Source of the DNA: Colwellia polaris
GTDB taxonomy: Bacteria > Pseudomonadota > Gammaproteobacteria > Enterobacterales > Alteromonadaceae
DNA: 64,000 bases
Reading direction: 5' to 3'
NCBI RefSeq assembly: GCF_002104515.1
Contig: NZ_NBOE01000001.1
Span: forward strand, 372,001-436,000
Of the stretch, positions 1 to 8,269 are shown in pieces. The position numbers were made by a program, and so were the translations under genes. The first letter of the stretch is position 1. The number at the start of each line of letters is the position of its first letter. The notes beneath the pieces are model-generated. The model saw only the letters and a program-made list of their open reading frames with translations. It did not search any database and had not been told where the DNA came from.

Positions 1-485
1 GCTAAAGCTGCAGAGCATGGACAAGTTGACGAGTAAGGAACATCAACCGTGAGCTCTATATCAAGTACACCTTTATTTAAGCGGCCGGTAATAGTAACAG
101 GGTAAGCTTTCCAACCTTGTTTACCACTAATCAAAGACTTGCGACGTAGATGATAATCAAAACTAAATTTAACTTTTGCGTTATCGCTAAGATCTTCATG
201 GCTGCTGATAAAACCGTCTAACAAAGTCACTAAACTTTGATGAGTTAAAACATCCGAAGTTGAAAGTTCGTCAATTTGTAAATACAAGCGCGACATATGA
301 ATGCCTTTAGCTTTCGGCTCTTTAAGGTTTACAAAGGCATCGATATGGGCTGAAACCATACGTTCAGATTGGCCTTTTGAGGCAACCATGATAGGCATTT
401 CTATATTACTCATGCCGACCCAATCCAAAGTCCCCTCAGTTTGTGCTGTGGTGTGATTTGCTATATCAGGCATTAATGTTGGCAT
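1..485 (-). CDS. folE2: GTP cyclohydrolase FolE2 (type IB), N-terminal part, cut by the window edge
   Basis: FolE2 converts GTP to 7,8-dihydroneopterin triphosphate, the first step of tetrahydrofolate (and queuosine) synthesis; it is the cobalamin-/zinc-flexible alternative to FolE. The reading frame opens with [10 protein letters not shown] at position 485 and runs off the left edge, so about 161 of roughly 300 codons are visible. The segment [13 protein letters not shown] near the edge carries the conserved Cys-containing metal-site region typical of FolE2. An internal Met at codon 5 is an alternative start. It is divergent from the Hpt gene across 368 bases. FolE2 is often Zur-regulated in other bacteria; I saw no convincing Zur box here. 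The family call is firm, the missing C-terminus cannot be judged. Confidence 0.9.
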   Translation of the reverse strand, partial: MPTLMPDIANHTTAQTEGTLDWVGMSNIEMPIMVASKGQSERMVSAHIDAFVNLKEPKAKGIHMSRLYLQIDELSTSDVLTHQSLVTLLDGFISSHEDLSDNAKVKFSFDYHLRRKSLISGKQGWKAYPVTITGRLNKGVLDIELTVDVPYSSTCPCSAAL

Positions 486-853
486 TTTGACTCCGCTATT
501 CGCTGTGCACTAAGTAAAGGGCTATCTATGGTAACTTCAGTACTTAGTAAAATTATAATCGGCATTAGTATCGTAAGAATTGCGATAGTTTTCACAAATA
601 TTTTGAAAAGTAGTGAAATATAATGCAGTGACCCTGAAAAAGGCGGCTATTTTGAACGAAATATCTGCTAAAAGCAATGTTTGTAATAGCTAGCTTGAGA
701 TTGTTCTAGTATATGGTAGTTGCAATTAATATCTGTTATAAATTGTTGCTAAATAGGAAAATATGATGGTAATAATGTTTTTTCAGTTAGTCGAAAAAAA
801 TCATCAAATAATAAAACGACATAGTTAAATTTTTTTGTCGTATAGGAGGCTTC
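486..853. other. Intergenic region between divergent folE2 and hpt genes
   Basis: These 368 AT-rich bases separate two divergently transcribed genes and must hold both promoters. No ORF of note, no terminator and no recognisable riboswitch was seen. A strong Shine-Dalgarno (taggagg, 843-849) precedes the Hpt start. Confidence 0.5.
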
Positions 854-1201
854 ATGGGCGCAACTAAGCACCTAGATTTAACGTTAATAGATGGTTATTT
901 AGAAGCGTTAGATATTAGTGTTATCAAGCAAATGTTAGATTTATATGTTGAACAGTCTTCATTATATATGGAGGATATTCAACATGCGGTCAATAGTGAT
1001 GATAGTAAAGCATGGCAAGAGCATTGCCATAAAATGAAAGGTTCAGCGGCGAGCGCAGGTTTAAAACTAGTACACCAGAAATTAGTTTATTTAGAGAAAA
1101 CGGGTGAAAATAGAGATTATAAGCAACAGCAGGTTAAAGCGCTTTTAGCACTTAATGGCGAAGCTATTAATGCATTCCAACAATGGTTACTTGGCAAATA
1201 A
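854..1201 (+). CDS. hptA: Free-standing histidine phosphotransfer (Hpt) protein, HptA-like
   Basis: A 115-residue, single-domain Hpt protein that should relay phosphate between receiver domains in a multistep phosphorelay. The motif HCHKMKGSAASAGL matches the family pattern H-x-x-K-G-S, which makes His59 the likely phosphoacceptor. There is no signal peptide or membrane segment. The strong ribosome-binding site taggagg ends five bases before the ATG. It is convergent with arcA, only about 90 bases away. In Shewanella the Arc system is split: a hybrid kinase ArcS and a separate HptA phosphorylate ArcA, replacing the Hpt domain of E. coli ArcB. The adjacency here suggests the same role; the HptA symbol is an inference from context, while the Hpt fold is directly supported. 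Confidence 0.8.
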   Translation: MGATKHLDLTLIDGYLEALDISVIKQMLDLYVEQSSLYMEDIQHAVNSDDSKAWQEHCHKMKGSAASAGLKLVHQKLVYLEKTGENRDYKQQQVKALLALNGEAINAFQQWLLGK

Positions 1202-1238
1202 CTCAATAAGTTTACCTTGTTGTAGTGGTTTTCCTGAG

Positions 1239-1282
1239 ACTTAAATTTAAGTTTGTACTAGCAGGGTACTTAATACCCTGCT
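1239..1282. terminator. Palindrome plus strong hairpin between convergent hpt and arcA
   Basis: A perfect 14-base palindrome (acttaaatttaagt, 1239-1252) is followed by a 9-bp stem, agcagggta/taccctgct with a 5-base loop (1260-1282). Lying between convergent stop codons it probably ends or stabilises both transcripts. Neither side has a good T-run, so intrinsic termination is uncertain. Confidence 0.5.
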
Positions 1283-1291
1283 CAAAGCCGC

Positions 1292-1993
1292 TTAATCTAT
1301 TTGTCCAATAAAACGGTAACCTTCGCCATGAATTGTGTTGATTAATTCCTGAGCGTTTTCAACTGATTCAAAGTGCTTACGAAGGCGTCGAATAGTAACA
1401 TCAACCGTTCGGTCATTTTCACGTAAATCTCTACCTGTCATTTCTTTAATTAATTGCTGTCGAGTAACAATTTTTCCCGCATTCGCTATAAGTAAACGAA
1501 GAGCTCTATATTCGCCACGAGGAATCGAGATTACCGTATTATCTGGCGTAGTAATTTTTCGTGAGTTACCGTCAAGCGACCATTGATTAAAACTTACAAT
1601 GGCGTTATTACCTTCACTTTGGCTTGATGACATTCGATTTAATATATTTCGTGCTCGAATAGTTAATTCTCGAGGGTTAAAAGGTTTAGTTAGGTAATCA
1701 TCGGCGCCTATTTCTAAGCCTAAAACTTTGTCTATATCACTATCGCGACCGGTTAGGAAAATTAAACCTAAGTTATTATTGCGGGTTAATTCACGCGCGA
1801 GTAAAAGGCCATTTTTTCCTGGCAAATTAATATCTAAAATGACTAAATTAATGATATTACTTTTTAGGGCGCGCTCCATGCTATCACCGTCTACTGCTTC
1901 TGACACTGTATAACCTTCAGCTTCAAATAGATTTCGCAGGTTAAAGCGTGTTACGTCTTCGTCTTCTACGATTAAGATATGAGGTTTTTGCAT
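1292..1993 (-). CDS. arcA: Two-component response regulator ArcA
   Basis: ArcA is the OmpR-family DNA-binding regulator of aerobic/anaerobic respiratory control. The 233-residue protein opens with [16 protein letters not shown], has acidic residues D11-D13, the phosphoacceptor D54 in [12 protein letters not shown], the switch Lys in [10 protein letters not shown] and a C-terminal winged helix with the ArcA-typical [17 protein letters not shown] and IHGEGYRF. Length and sequence fit E. coli ArcA closely across both domains. The expected partner kinase (ArcB or ArcS) is not in this window; a convergent Hpt gene lies next door and a non-hybrid histidine kinase lies on the same strand downstream, with about 330 bases between them. 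Confidence 0.96.
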   Translation of the reverse strand: MQKPHILIVEDEDVTRFNLRNLFEAEGYTVSEAVDGDSMERALKSNIINLVILDINLPGKNGLLLARELTRNNNLGLIFLTGRDSDIDKVLGLEIGADDYLTKPFNPRELTIRARNILNRMSSSQSEGNNAIVSFNQWSLDGNSRKITTPDNTVISIPRGEYRALRLLIANAGKIVTRQQLIKEMTGRDLRENDRTVDVTIRRLRKHFESVENAQELINTIHGEGYRFIGQID

Positions 1994-2324
1994 GTTCTTT
2001 GTCCAGTTCTGTCAGAATAAACTCGTATTCTGATTGATTTTAAGGGGTTTTATATTCCAAGCTTGTACTCATCAACCACCAAAAAGCAATAAAATATCGA
2101 CTAATGTTATAGACGCTAATGGTATAGAAGCTAGTGTTAAAAAACAATCAATAGCATAACAATAAGGAGGTTTTTATCGCCAAGTATGCGTTGAGTAGGT
2201 AACATTAATATAGATTTAGCTTAGGCTTATTTTTGGCCTGGTTCTGGTTAAATTTAGTAAAGGTGCGCGCTAAATGTAATATTATTGTAAATACCAATTA
2301 CCATTCATTTAAAACTATTAAGCA
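1994..2324. other. arcA upstream region
   Basis: These 331 AT-rich bases lie between the arcA start and the end of the histidine kinase gene, both minus strand. They must include the arcA promoter. The length and sequence argue against co-transcription of the kinase with arcA in one compact operon. I see no gene or clear terminator here. Confidence 0.45.
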
Positions 2325-3938
2325 TTAATTAAACGGAAAATTTATTTCAATACTCACACCTTGATTTAATTCACTGTTCAGTAATATTGAGCCGCCAAGT
2401 GCTTGAGTAACTAAGTTATAAACCAAGTGCATGCCTAATCCACTTCCACCTTCACCACGCTTAGTTGTCGTAAATGGTTCGAACACTTTATGTTTGATAG
2501 ATTCATTTACACCGACACCATCATCTTTAAAAAGAATGTTGAGCTGATTACTTAAAGACATAACAGTGATCGAAATACGTCCCTGATCTTTGCCTTCAAA
2601 ACCATGTATAACAGAGTTCATAATCAAATTAATTAATATTTGATTAATAGGTCCAGGTTTACTCGTAATATTTAAACTGTCAGGGCAATCAATATCAATG
2701 ATATAAGGCAAGCTATGTAATTGTGGCCTCAAAGTTAGCAGTACTTCATTTAATAACTCTTTTACGTTAAACGTTCGCGTGTCTTCACTTGATTGGTCAA
2801 CCGCTACTTTTTTAAAGCTGGAAATAAGATCGGCAGCGCGATTAAGGTTGCGATAGATAATGGCAATATTCTCAGAACCGTCATTCAAAAACTTCTTAAG
2901 TTGGCTAGATTTTAATGTTTTGTTGTCAAAAGCGGTTTTAATTTCATCTAATCTATCCGCTAAGAGGGTAGAAGCAGTTACACCAAGGCCAATGGGGGTG
3001 TTTACTTCATGGGCAACGCCAGCAACCATATCGCCAAGAGAAGCCATTTTTTCACTTTCAACGAGCTGACTTTGAAACTGGTGTAGCTTTTCAAGAGTAG
3101 AAAGCAATTCTTGATTCGATTCTTTTAACGCTTGAGTACGTTTATTTATCTTGTTTTCAAGTTCTTGTGAGTGCTCTAAACTTTGTTGCTCGGCGGTATC
3201 TAGCTGCAATATTCTTTTTTCCATACGTGAAAAAAGAATATTGATATTGCGCGATAGAATATCAGCTTCGCGATAAGGCATAGCTTTACAAGCTTGTAAG
3301 AAATTTCTTTGTCGTGAAGCTTGTTGTACTGTGCTAGCTAACGAATAAAAGGGAGCGCTTAGATAACGCTCAAGCCGAAGCGCTATAAAAACGGCGATTA
3401 AAGCAACGATACACACAACAATAAAGCTAATAATGATTAACTGATCTCTGATCTGAGTCATACTTTCATTATTGCTTTGTAGGTATATATAACCAATTTT
3501 TGTGTTTTCTACTTTAATCGGTTGCATATACTCTAAGTATGTATCCGTATATTTTGGCGTTTGTAAATTGATAATACTGCTAGATTTTTCTGCAATGGCC
3601 GTGCGTTGTTGATTACGCTTATAACTATAAAAAAGCGTCGGCTTTTCATCCTGGTTACCTAATTTGTAAATATGAAGATAATTTAAATTGGGCACATGAG
3701 CAGGTAGAGTGAAGTTATCAAGTAAAGCCTGACGCTTAGCATTAATAATATAGGTAATACTTTCATTACCGAGAACATCTGCCCAATGTTTGATCTGTGA
3801 AACTGAGTTGGCTTTAAAACTATTGTTATACTTTATGCTTACTATGGTAATGCTTAAAATAGACAATAGTGAGATAGCACCTATGATAAATATCAGGCAG
3901 ATTCGACGAATAGACCAAACAGGTTGGGTTATTGGCAT
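2325..3938 (-). CDS. Membrane sensor histidine kinase with HEVNTPIG-type H-box
   Basis: A 537-residue sensor kinase that should autophosphorylate in response to an extracytoplasmic signal. Order of parts: membrane helix at about 13-37, a periplasmic domain of about 125 residues, a second helix at about 166-187, a HAMP-like linker, a coiled coil at about 245-295, the dimerisation domain with His310 in VAHEVNTPIG, and a GHKL ATPase domain with N-box NLIMNSVIHGF, DDGVGV and GGSGLGMHL. No receiver or Hpt domain is present, and no response regulator is adjacent except arcA, which is upstream and separately spaced. The HEVNTPIG variant is typical of kinases with HAMP-coiled-coil input. Ligand and partner regulator are unknown. 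Confidence 0.88.
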   Translation of the reverse strand: MPITQPVWSIRRICLIFIIGAISLLSILSITIVSIKYNNSFKANSVSQIKHWADVLGNESITYIINAKRQALLDNFTLPAHVPNLNYLHIYKLGNQDEKPTLFYSYKRNQQRTAIAEKSSSIINLQTPKYTDTYLEYMQPIKVENTKIGYIYLQSNNESMTQIRDQLIIISFIVVCIVALIAVFIALRLERYLSAPFYSLASTVQQASRQRNFLQACKAMPYREADILSRNINILFSRMEKRILQLDTAEQQSLEHSQELENKINKRTQALKESNQELLSTLEKLHQFQSQLVESEKMASLGDMVAGVAHEVNTPIGLGVTASTLLADRLDEIKTAFDNKTLKSSQLKKFLNDGSENIAIIYRNLNRAADLISSFKKVAVDQSSEDTRTFNVKELLNEVLLTLRPQLHSLPYIIDIDCPDSLNITSKPGPINQILINLIMNSVIHGFEGKDQGRISITVMSLSNQLNILFKDDGVGVNESIKHKVFEPFTTTKRGEGGSGLGMHLVYNLVTQALGGSILLNSELNQGVSIEINFPFN

Positions 3939-4021
3939 GCAGTACTTTACTCAATTATGATGGTAATAAATTGATTGTAGAAAACCTTATTGCTTTCAAC
4001 AATCATTTTGTCAGAGTTATT

Positions 4022-5083
4022 TTATTTTTTAGTGTTTAAATAGCATTGATAAACAGCAAAACCTTTTTTAATAATTAAGGTTTTTGTGTCGCCTATTGCT
4101 TTCTCCATAATGGGTAAATACTTTAGAAAACTATTTGCGACAACAGTAATACTGCCTTTGCTGGATAGGTTTTGCTTGATCTCAGATAAAAACTGCTCTG
4201 TTGCAGCATAATGTGTTTTTACCCCTTGGTGAAAAGGAGGGTTTGAAATCACAAAGTCATAGCTATTTTTAACATCAGATAAGCTATTTGAAGCAATATA
4301 TTCACCACTTAATTGGTTCAAACTTAAGGTTGTTTGTGCCGAGTGTAATGCCAAGGCACTAACATCAACTAAGGTGAGTTGTGTTGTTGGATGCACGGTA
4401 CCGATATAGGCTGCAATTACCCCTGCGCCACAACCAAAATCCAATACTTTGCCGTTGATTACTTCAGGTAAATTTTCCAGTAAAACTTCGGTACCAATAT
4501 CTAGAGAATTTTGACTAAACACACCTGGTAATGCGGCTATTTTTAAGGTTTTATCTTGTACCTGAATTGAATAGTATTTATAAAAGCTTTGCAGATCGAA
4601 ACTTGGTAGTGACGCTTTAAACTTAGCAATATACATTAAACAATGTCGGGCAGCATCGGCTTTATTGCAATAATCAAGATAATCTGTGCCTAGTTTATCA
4701 GCAGATTTAACACCGCCTTTATTTTCACCAACAATAACGATAGTGGCATCTTCAGTCATTGAATTCGCTAGCATTGCTAGGGTAAAAGCAAACTCAGCCT
4801 TACTTTTAGGGAAATGAATTATCGCCATGTCGTGTTTGTGCTTGGCGATATATTCAACACAAAAGTGCGCACTAATCTTGGCATTATTTAATTGCTGATA
4901 AGCTTTATATTGGGCATAGTTTGTGTGGTAACTATCAATACTTGCCTTGCTGTAGTGGTTAAGGTATTGGGTAATAAAACCGTGGTCTTCAATATTAACC
5001 AAAAGAGGTCTTGTTGCTGATAAACCGTCAATATTGCGCATTAATAATTGATTAATGTTACTCGTAGCCATTAAATTACCCAT
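4022..5083 (-). CDS. rsmC: 16S rRNA (guanine(1207)-N2)-methyltransferase RsmC
   Basis: RsmC methylates N2 of G1207 in 16S rRNA within the assembled 30S subunit, using S-adenosylmethionine. The 353-residue protein has the two-domain layout of the family: a degenerate N-terminal methyltransferase-like half and a catalytic C-terminal half with the SAM-binding loop LDFGCGAG (about 214-221) and the catalytic NPPFHQG (281-287), the form characteristic of RsmC. The start at MGNLMATSN could equally be the Met four codons later (5071). It is divergent from the tandem thioredoxin-fold gene across 263 bases of AT-rich DNA. Nothing unusual in length or motifs. Confidence 0.93.
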   Translation of the reverse strand: MGNLMATSNINQLLMRNIDGLSATRPLLVNIEDHGFITQYLNHYSKASIDSYHTNYAQYKAYQQLNNAKISAHFCVEYIAKHKHDMAIIHFPKSKAEFAFTLAMLANSMTEDATIVIVGENKGGVKSADKLGTDYLDYCNKADAARHCLMYIAKFKASLPSFDLQSFYKYYSIQVQDKTLKIAALPGVFSQNSLDIGTEVLLENLPEVINGKVLDFGCGAGVIAAYIGTVHPTTQLTLVDVSALALHSAQTTLSLNQLSGEYIASNSLSDVKNSYDFVISNPPFHQGVKTHYAATEQFLSEIKQNLSSKGSITVVANSFLKYLPIMEKAIGDTKTLIIKKGFAVYQCYLNTKK

Positions 5084-5346
5084 TTTGGTGAAAGTATTGT
5101 TATTGTTTGAGCTTAGCCTTTTAAAGCAAGGCCTGGCTGTGTAAACAAAATTATCTCAATGAAGCTCAGTCATTAAAGCTAAGCTAATAAAACTAAGTTA
5201 AATGAAACATATCGAAATGAATCATACTGATTTAAGTATAATTCATTTATCTCGCTAAAATTAATATGTCATAATGCGGCGCATTCTACGCGAATAAAAT
5301 TATCTCGCCATCATTAGTCCATAGGGAATTAACTATTTTTAATAAA

Positions 5347-6642
5347 ATGTTATTGCGACTAAAAATAAAATGGTTACAAAGCCTTTACCGAACAAAAATA
5401 TTGATTTTTCGTTATTTTTTAATTGGACGTTTTTTAGGTCGAAAATCAAAAGCGGAAGTTTATCTTTCATTAAATGATCCACATAGCTTTATGCTAGTGC
5501 AGATGCTATCTCGTTTAGAAACGAATTATCATCTTAAGTTTAAAGTGCTTTTTATTTGGGGAACTTTACCCGGCATTACTATTTGTCCAAAACTATATCG
5601 TCAATGGGCAATTAAAGATGCTAATTTAACCGCAGCACAATTTAACTTAATTGAAATTAAAGACGAGCCTACATCGGCTTCTTTAACCACAGGTCAACAG
5701 GCTTGGCAATTACAAGTTAATAATATCGCCAATGCAGAGCAAATCTTTATAAATACTTGGGGTAATAAGTTCGAAGAGCACTTTCAAACCTCAACCCCGA
5801 CTATTAATCATCAAGTTAAAAACCAACTTCGCTTAAAAGCAAAAGGGCATTACGCCCCAGCAAGCATTTTTTTTGCAGGCACTTGGTATGTAGGGGTTGA
5901 GCGTTTATATCACTTTGAGCGCGTGTTAAAAGAACTGCTATTAATAGATGAATTAAGTGAAGTGTTCATGACAACACAACCCCTAAGTTACGCTGTTAAA
6001 CCACCATCCTTCCCAGATAAAATAGTGGATATGCATGCGAGTAAAGCTGTAACTGAATCGGTTGCACCGATAGTGATATATTTGTCTTTGCGAAGTCCTT
6101 ACTCCTATTTAGGCTTTGTTAAAGCCATTGCGCTAGCTGAGCAATGTCAGGTTGAACTCGTTATTAAGCCTATTTTACCGCTATTAATGCGCGGAGCGCC
6201 TATGCCGGTTGTTAAGCAAAAATATATCTACCTTGATGCTTTTCGTGAAGCCAAAAAGCTAGGCATTGAGTTTACTGGGTTTACAGACCCCTTGGGGGTT
6301 GGTGTTATAAATGCTTATCGTTTATTTGCTTGGGCGCAGCAACAAGGTAAAGCTGTAGAGTATATGTTGGCTTGTTTTAAAGCGATTTATGTTAAAGGTA
6401 TCGACTTAGCAAATCATGAAAACCTTGAAGATATTTTTAAAGAATTATCGCTAAATATCGAAGATGCCTATGCTTTTCAAGCGCAGCATGACTGGCAGCA
6501 GTGGGCAGACTTAAACCAAATTGATTTAACCAATCTTAACCTATGGGGCGTGCCTAGTTTTAGTTATGGGAATGTTAGTTATTGGGGACAAGATAGAATT
6601 CCAGCCTTGGAGAAGGAAATAAATTACCTCCGAGATAATTAA
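5347..6642 (+). CDS. Tandem DsbA/HCCA-isomerase-fold protein (two thioredoxin-like domains)
   Basis: A 431-residue protein made of two related domains of the DsbA-like family that includes 2-hydroxychromene-2-carboxylate isomerase (kappa-class GST fold). The first begins near residue 37 (EVYLSLNDPHSF) and ends with GTWYVGVERLYHFERVL; the second begins near 241 (PIVIYLSLRSPYSYLGF) and ends with WGVPSFSYGN and YWGQDRIPALE. The second keeps the SPYSY glutathione-region Ser and the GVPSF cis-Pro segment; the first has SLNDPHSF instead and looks degenerate. Neither half has a CXXC disulfide motif, so dithiol oxidation is unlikely. No signal peptide is evident. The stop codon lies inside the left end of a repeat element starting at 6641. 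The substrate is unknown. Confidence 0.78.
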   Translation: MLLRLKIKWLQSLYRTKILIFRYFLIGRFLGRKSKAEVYLSLNDPHSFMLVQMLSRLETNYHLKFKVLFIWGTLPGITICPKLYRQWAIKDANLTAAQFNLIEIKDEPTSASLTTGQQAWQLQVNNIANAEQIFINTWGNKFEEHFQTSTPTINHQVKNQLRLKAKGHYAPASIFFAGTWYVGVERLYHFERVLKELLLIDELSEVFMTTQPLSYAVKPPSFPDKIVDMHASKAVTESVAPIVIYLSLRSPYSYLGFVKAIALAEQCQVELVIKPILPLLMRGAPMPVVKQKYIYLDAFREAKKLGIEFTGFTDPLGVGVINAYRLFAWAQQQGKAVEYMLACFKAIYVKGIDLANHENLEDIFKELSLNIEDAYAFQAQHDWQQWADLNQIDLTNLNLWGVPSFSYGNVSYWGQDRIPALEKEINYLRDN

Positions 6643-6816
6643 CCTGAACTTGGATAAGCAGCACTTGCTCAATGCTCCCTTTTAACCGATTTCCAAGGCA
6701 AAAATGAAGCATTGATGGTGGCTATTCGTGATGTTCACCTTGCTATAGTATTTACTTTACTAGCTAAGCTTTTGATTCACTTGTGTATCAAGCACTCATT
6801 ATCCAGAGTTCAGGTT
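6641..6816. mobile_element. MITE-like element, copy 1 (176 bp, imperfect terminal inverted repeats)
   Basis: The left end aacctgaacttggataag and the right end, read on the other strand as aacctgaactctggataa, form imperfect terminal inverted repeats of roughly 28 bases. The interior shares long stretches with copy 2 at 30761-30991, including attcgtgatgttcaccttgc. There is no transposase frame. Compared with copy 2 an internal segment of roughly 55-60 bases is missing. The left repeat supplies the TAA stop of the preceding gene. The family of the parent transposon is not known to me; target-site duplications were not clear. Confidence 0.72.
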
Positions 6817-6853
6817 AGTTAAATTTAATTGTTAATATAGACGTAGAGCTCTA

Positions 6854-6883
6854 TTGACTGTACTTATATTTAAATGTTTTAAT
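6854..6883 (+). promoter_or_regulatory. Predicted sigma70 promoter of the lysine-riboswitch operon
   Basis: TTGACT at 6854-6859 and TTTAAT at 6878-6883 are separated by 18 bases, a good match to the sigma70 consensus. Transcription would start near 6890, about 50 bases before the riboswitch core and just downstream of the MITE-like element. Confidence 0.6.
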
Positions 6884-6937
6884 ATTGCAGTCCCTTATTC
6901 CAGTGAGATTAATCATCAAAGGTTAATTATCACTAAT

Positions 6938-7062
6938 ATAGGGCCAGAAGAGGAGCGTTAGCCAGGTAATTATTGTGAAGAGATCAAACTCTAATGAGCA
7001 ATAATGAGGGGGTATAACGCCGAGGTAATTATATTTTTGATGATGTAATTATCGGTTGTTAA
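6938..7062 (+). promoter_or_regulatory. Lysine riboswitch (L-box)
   Basis: The segment reads gggccagaagaggagcg, then gccaggtaa, then tgagggggtataacgccgag followed by gtaattat and atcggttg. These blocks line up in order and spacing with the lysine aptamer of the E. coli lysC leader (ccagaagaggcgcgttgcc, tgagggggtgcatcgccgag, catcggct). It is followed at once by a terminator-like hairpin, giving the usual off-when-lysine-is-bound arrangement. The gene ends of the downstream operon support the assignment: the first gene is dapA-like. This is a recognition by sequence comparison from memory; a covariance-model search would settle it. Confidence 0.92.
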
Positions 7063-7099
7063 GGCTTAATTGTTTTTATTCATGATTAAGTTTTTTATT
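7063..7099 (+). terminator. Riboswitch-linked intrinsic terminator
   Basis: cttaat (7065-7070) pairs with attaag (7085-7090), extended by G-T wobbles, and is followed directly by six Ts and a further T-rich stretch. It sits immediately 3' of the lysine aptamer, so it is the probable expression platform. The stem is AT-rich, as expected in this low-GC genome. Confidence 0.7.
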
Positions 7100-7258
7100 T
7101 TCCGAACAAATTGAGTTCGTTGAATACTAGGTTGAATCCTTGCAACTGTCACCTAATAGGTGGAGAGCTTCTGGCCTTTGTTAAGGCCAAATTTCGTCCT
7201 TGAAATTTTGCCTCTACAAGCGCCTATAAGTTCTCCGAGCGACAAGAGTTCGAGAGAA
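7100..7258 (+). other. Leader between riboswitch terminator and dapA-like start
   Basis: About 160 bases of transcribed leader with three small hairpins: cacct/aggtg (7150-7161), tggccttt/aaggcca (about 7172-7189) and aaatttc/gaaattt just after. Their purpose is unknown; they could shape the riboswitch read-through RNA. A GTG at 7160 in frame with the gene lies among them but has no family support as a start. Confidence 0.4.
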
Positions 7259-8269
7259 ATGAATCAAAACAATTCGAAAGAAAACCCACAAACATCAGAT
7301 CAACCTTTGGTTTGGACTGCACTCATAACGCCATTATTTGATAATGACGAAATTGACTACGACAGTTTACACAAACTAGTTTTACAGCAAAACTCTGCCC
7401 AAAATGGCATTTTATTACTTGGCAGCACAGGTGAAGGGCTGGCATTAACCGCGACAGAGCATTTAAGTATTGTTGAATACGTTTGCGCTATGGCGTTACA
7501 AGTGCCGATCATGGTTGCCGTTGGGGGTTATAACCTAAAGGAGCAACTTGCTTGGATTGCCAAGTGTAATTCCTTGCCAATAGATGCTTATTTGCTTGGT
7601 AGCCCTATTTATGCAAAACCAGGTCCTGTCGGACAAAGGTTATGGTTTAACAGCCTACTTGATGCGGCTAACTTTCCTTGTATGCTTTATAACGTGCCTT
7701 CGCGTAGTGGTGTGGAAATTTCAATTTCGACACTGCAAGCATTACAAAGTCATAAAAATTGCTGGGCATTAAAAGAAGCCAGTGGTGACCTTCATAAGTT
7801 ACTCGCCTATAAAGAACATTGTCCTGAGCTAGCATTATATAGTGGCGAAGATGCCATGATGCCTTATCTTGCCGGCGCTAAGGTTAAGGGTTTAGTGTCT
7901 GTATGTGCGAACGTTTGGCCAATGGCAACTCGACAATATGTAGCGATGGCATTAGCACATCAAAATGAGGGACTTTTCCCGCTTTGGCATAAAGCAATCG
8001 CCGCACTATTTCAGGTGGCAAGCCCTATTCCTGTAAAGGTGTTAATGGCTGAACTTAAATCAATCAGCAGTGCGCAATTACGCTTACCTTTATCTCATAA
8101 AGAAATTGCTGAGAAAAGTGCCTTGCTTGAAGTACATCAAACAATTCAACAATGGCTTGAGGCCAACGCTAATCATCCTTTAGCCCATGTACACTCAATC
8201 GAAAGCATTTGCAGTGTAACCGAACTACATTATTCAACCCCCACTAACTTACGAGAAGTAAATTCATGA
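7259..8269 (+). CDS. dapA: Dihydrodipicolinate synthase-like aldolase (DapA family), lysine-riboswitch controlled
   Basis: A class I aldolase of the DHDPS/NAL family, expected to condense pyruvate with aspartate semialdehyde at the entry of the DAP/lysine pathway. From the ATG at 7259 the protein has 336 residues. Visible landmarks are GSTGEG (55-60, with Ser in place of the first Thr of GTTGE), SPIYAKP (Tyr118), LYNVPSRSG (Tyr144, Arg149) and the Schiff-base Lys172 in ALKEASGD. These support true DHDPS chemistry. A C-terminal tail of about 40 residues exceeds the usual 290-300. The gene follows a lysine riboswitch and overlaps the dapD-like gene by four bases, so the operon is translationally coupled. 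Another full lysine-pathway dapA may exist elsewhere; that cannot be seen here. Confidence 0.85.
   Translation: MNQNNSKENPQTSDQPLVWTALITPLFDNDEIDYDSLHKLVLQQNSAQNGILLLGSTGEGLALTATEHLSIVEYVCAMALQVPIMVAVGGYNLKEQLAWIAKCNSLPIDAYLLGSPIYAKPGPVGQRLWFNSLLDAANFPCMLYNVPSRSGVEISISTLQALQSHKNCWALKEASGDLHKLLAYKEHCPELALYSGEDAMMPYLAGAKVKGLVSVCANVWPMATRQYVAMALAHQNEGLFPLWHKAIAALFQVASPIPVKVLMAELKSISSAQLRLPLSHKEIAEKSALLEVHQTIQQWLEANANHPLAHVHSIESICSVTELHYSTPTNLREVNS

Noticed and set aside
486-853. Zur box for folE2
   Set aside because: Only a loose gttata half-site was seen, far from a full palindrome, so no claim is made.
6641-6816. Intact insertion sequence
   Set aside because: The element is under 200 bases with no transposase frame; only inverted ends are present.
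7160-7258. N-terminal extension of the dapA-like gene from GTG 7160
   Set aside because: The extra 33 residues have no family match and lie over leader hairpins; the ATG at 7259 gives a normal DapA N-terminus.
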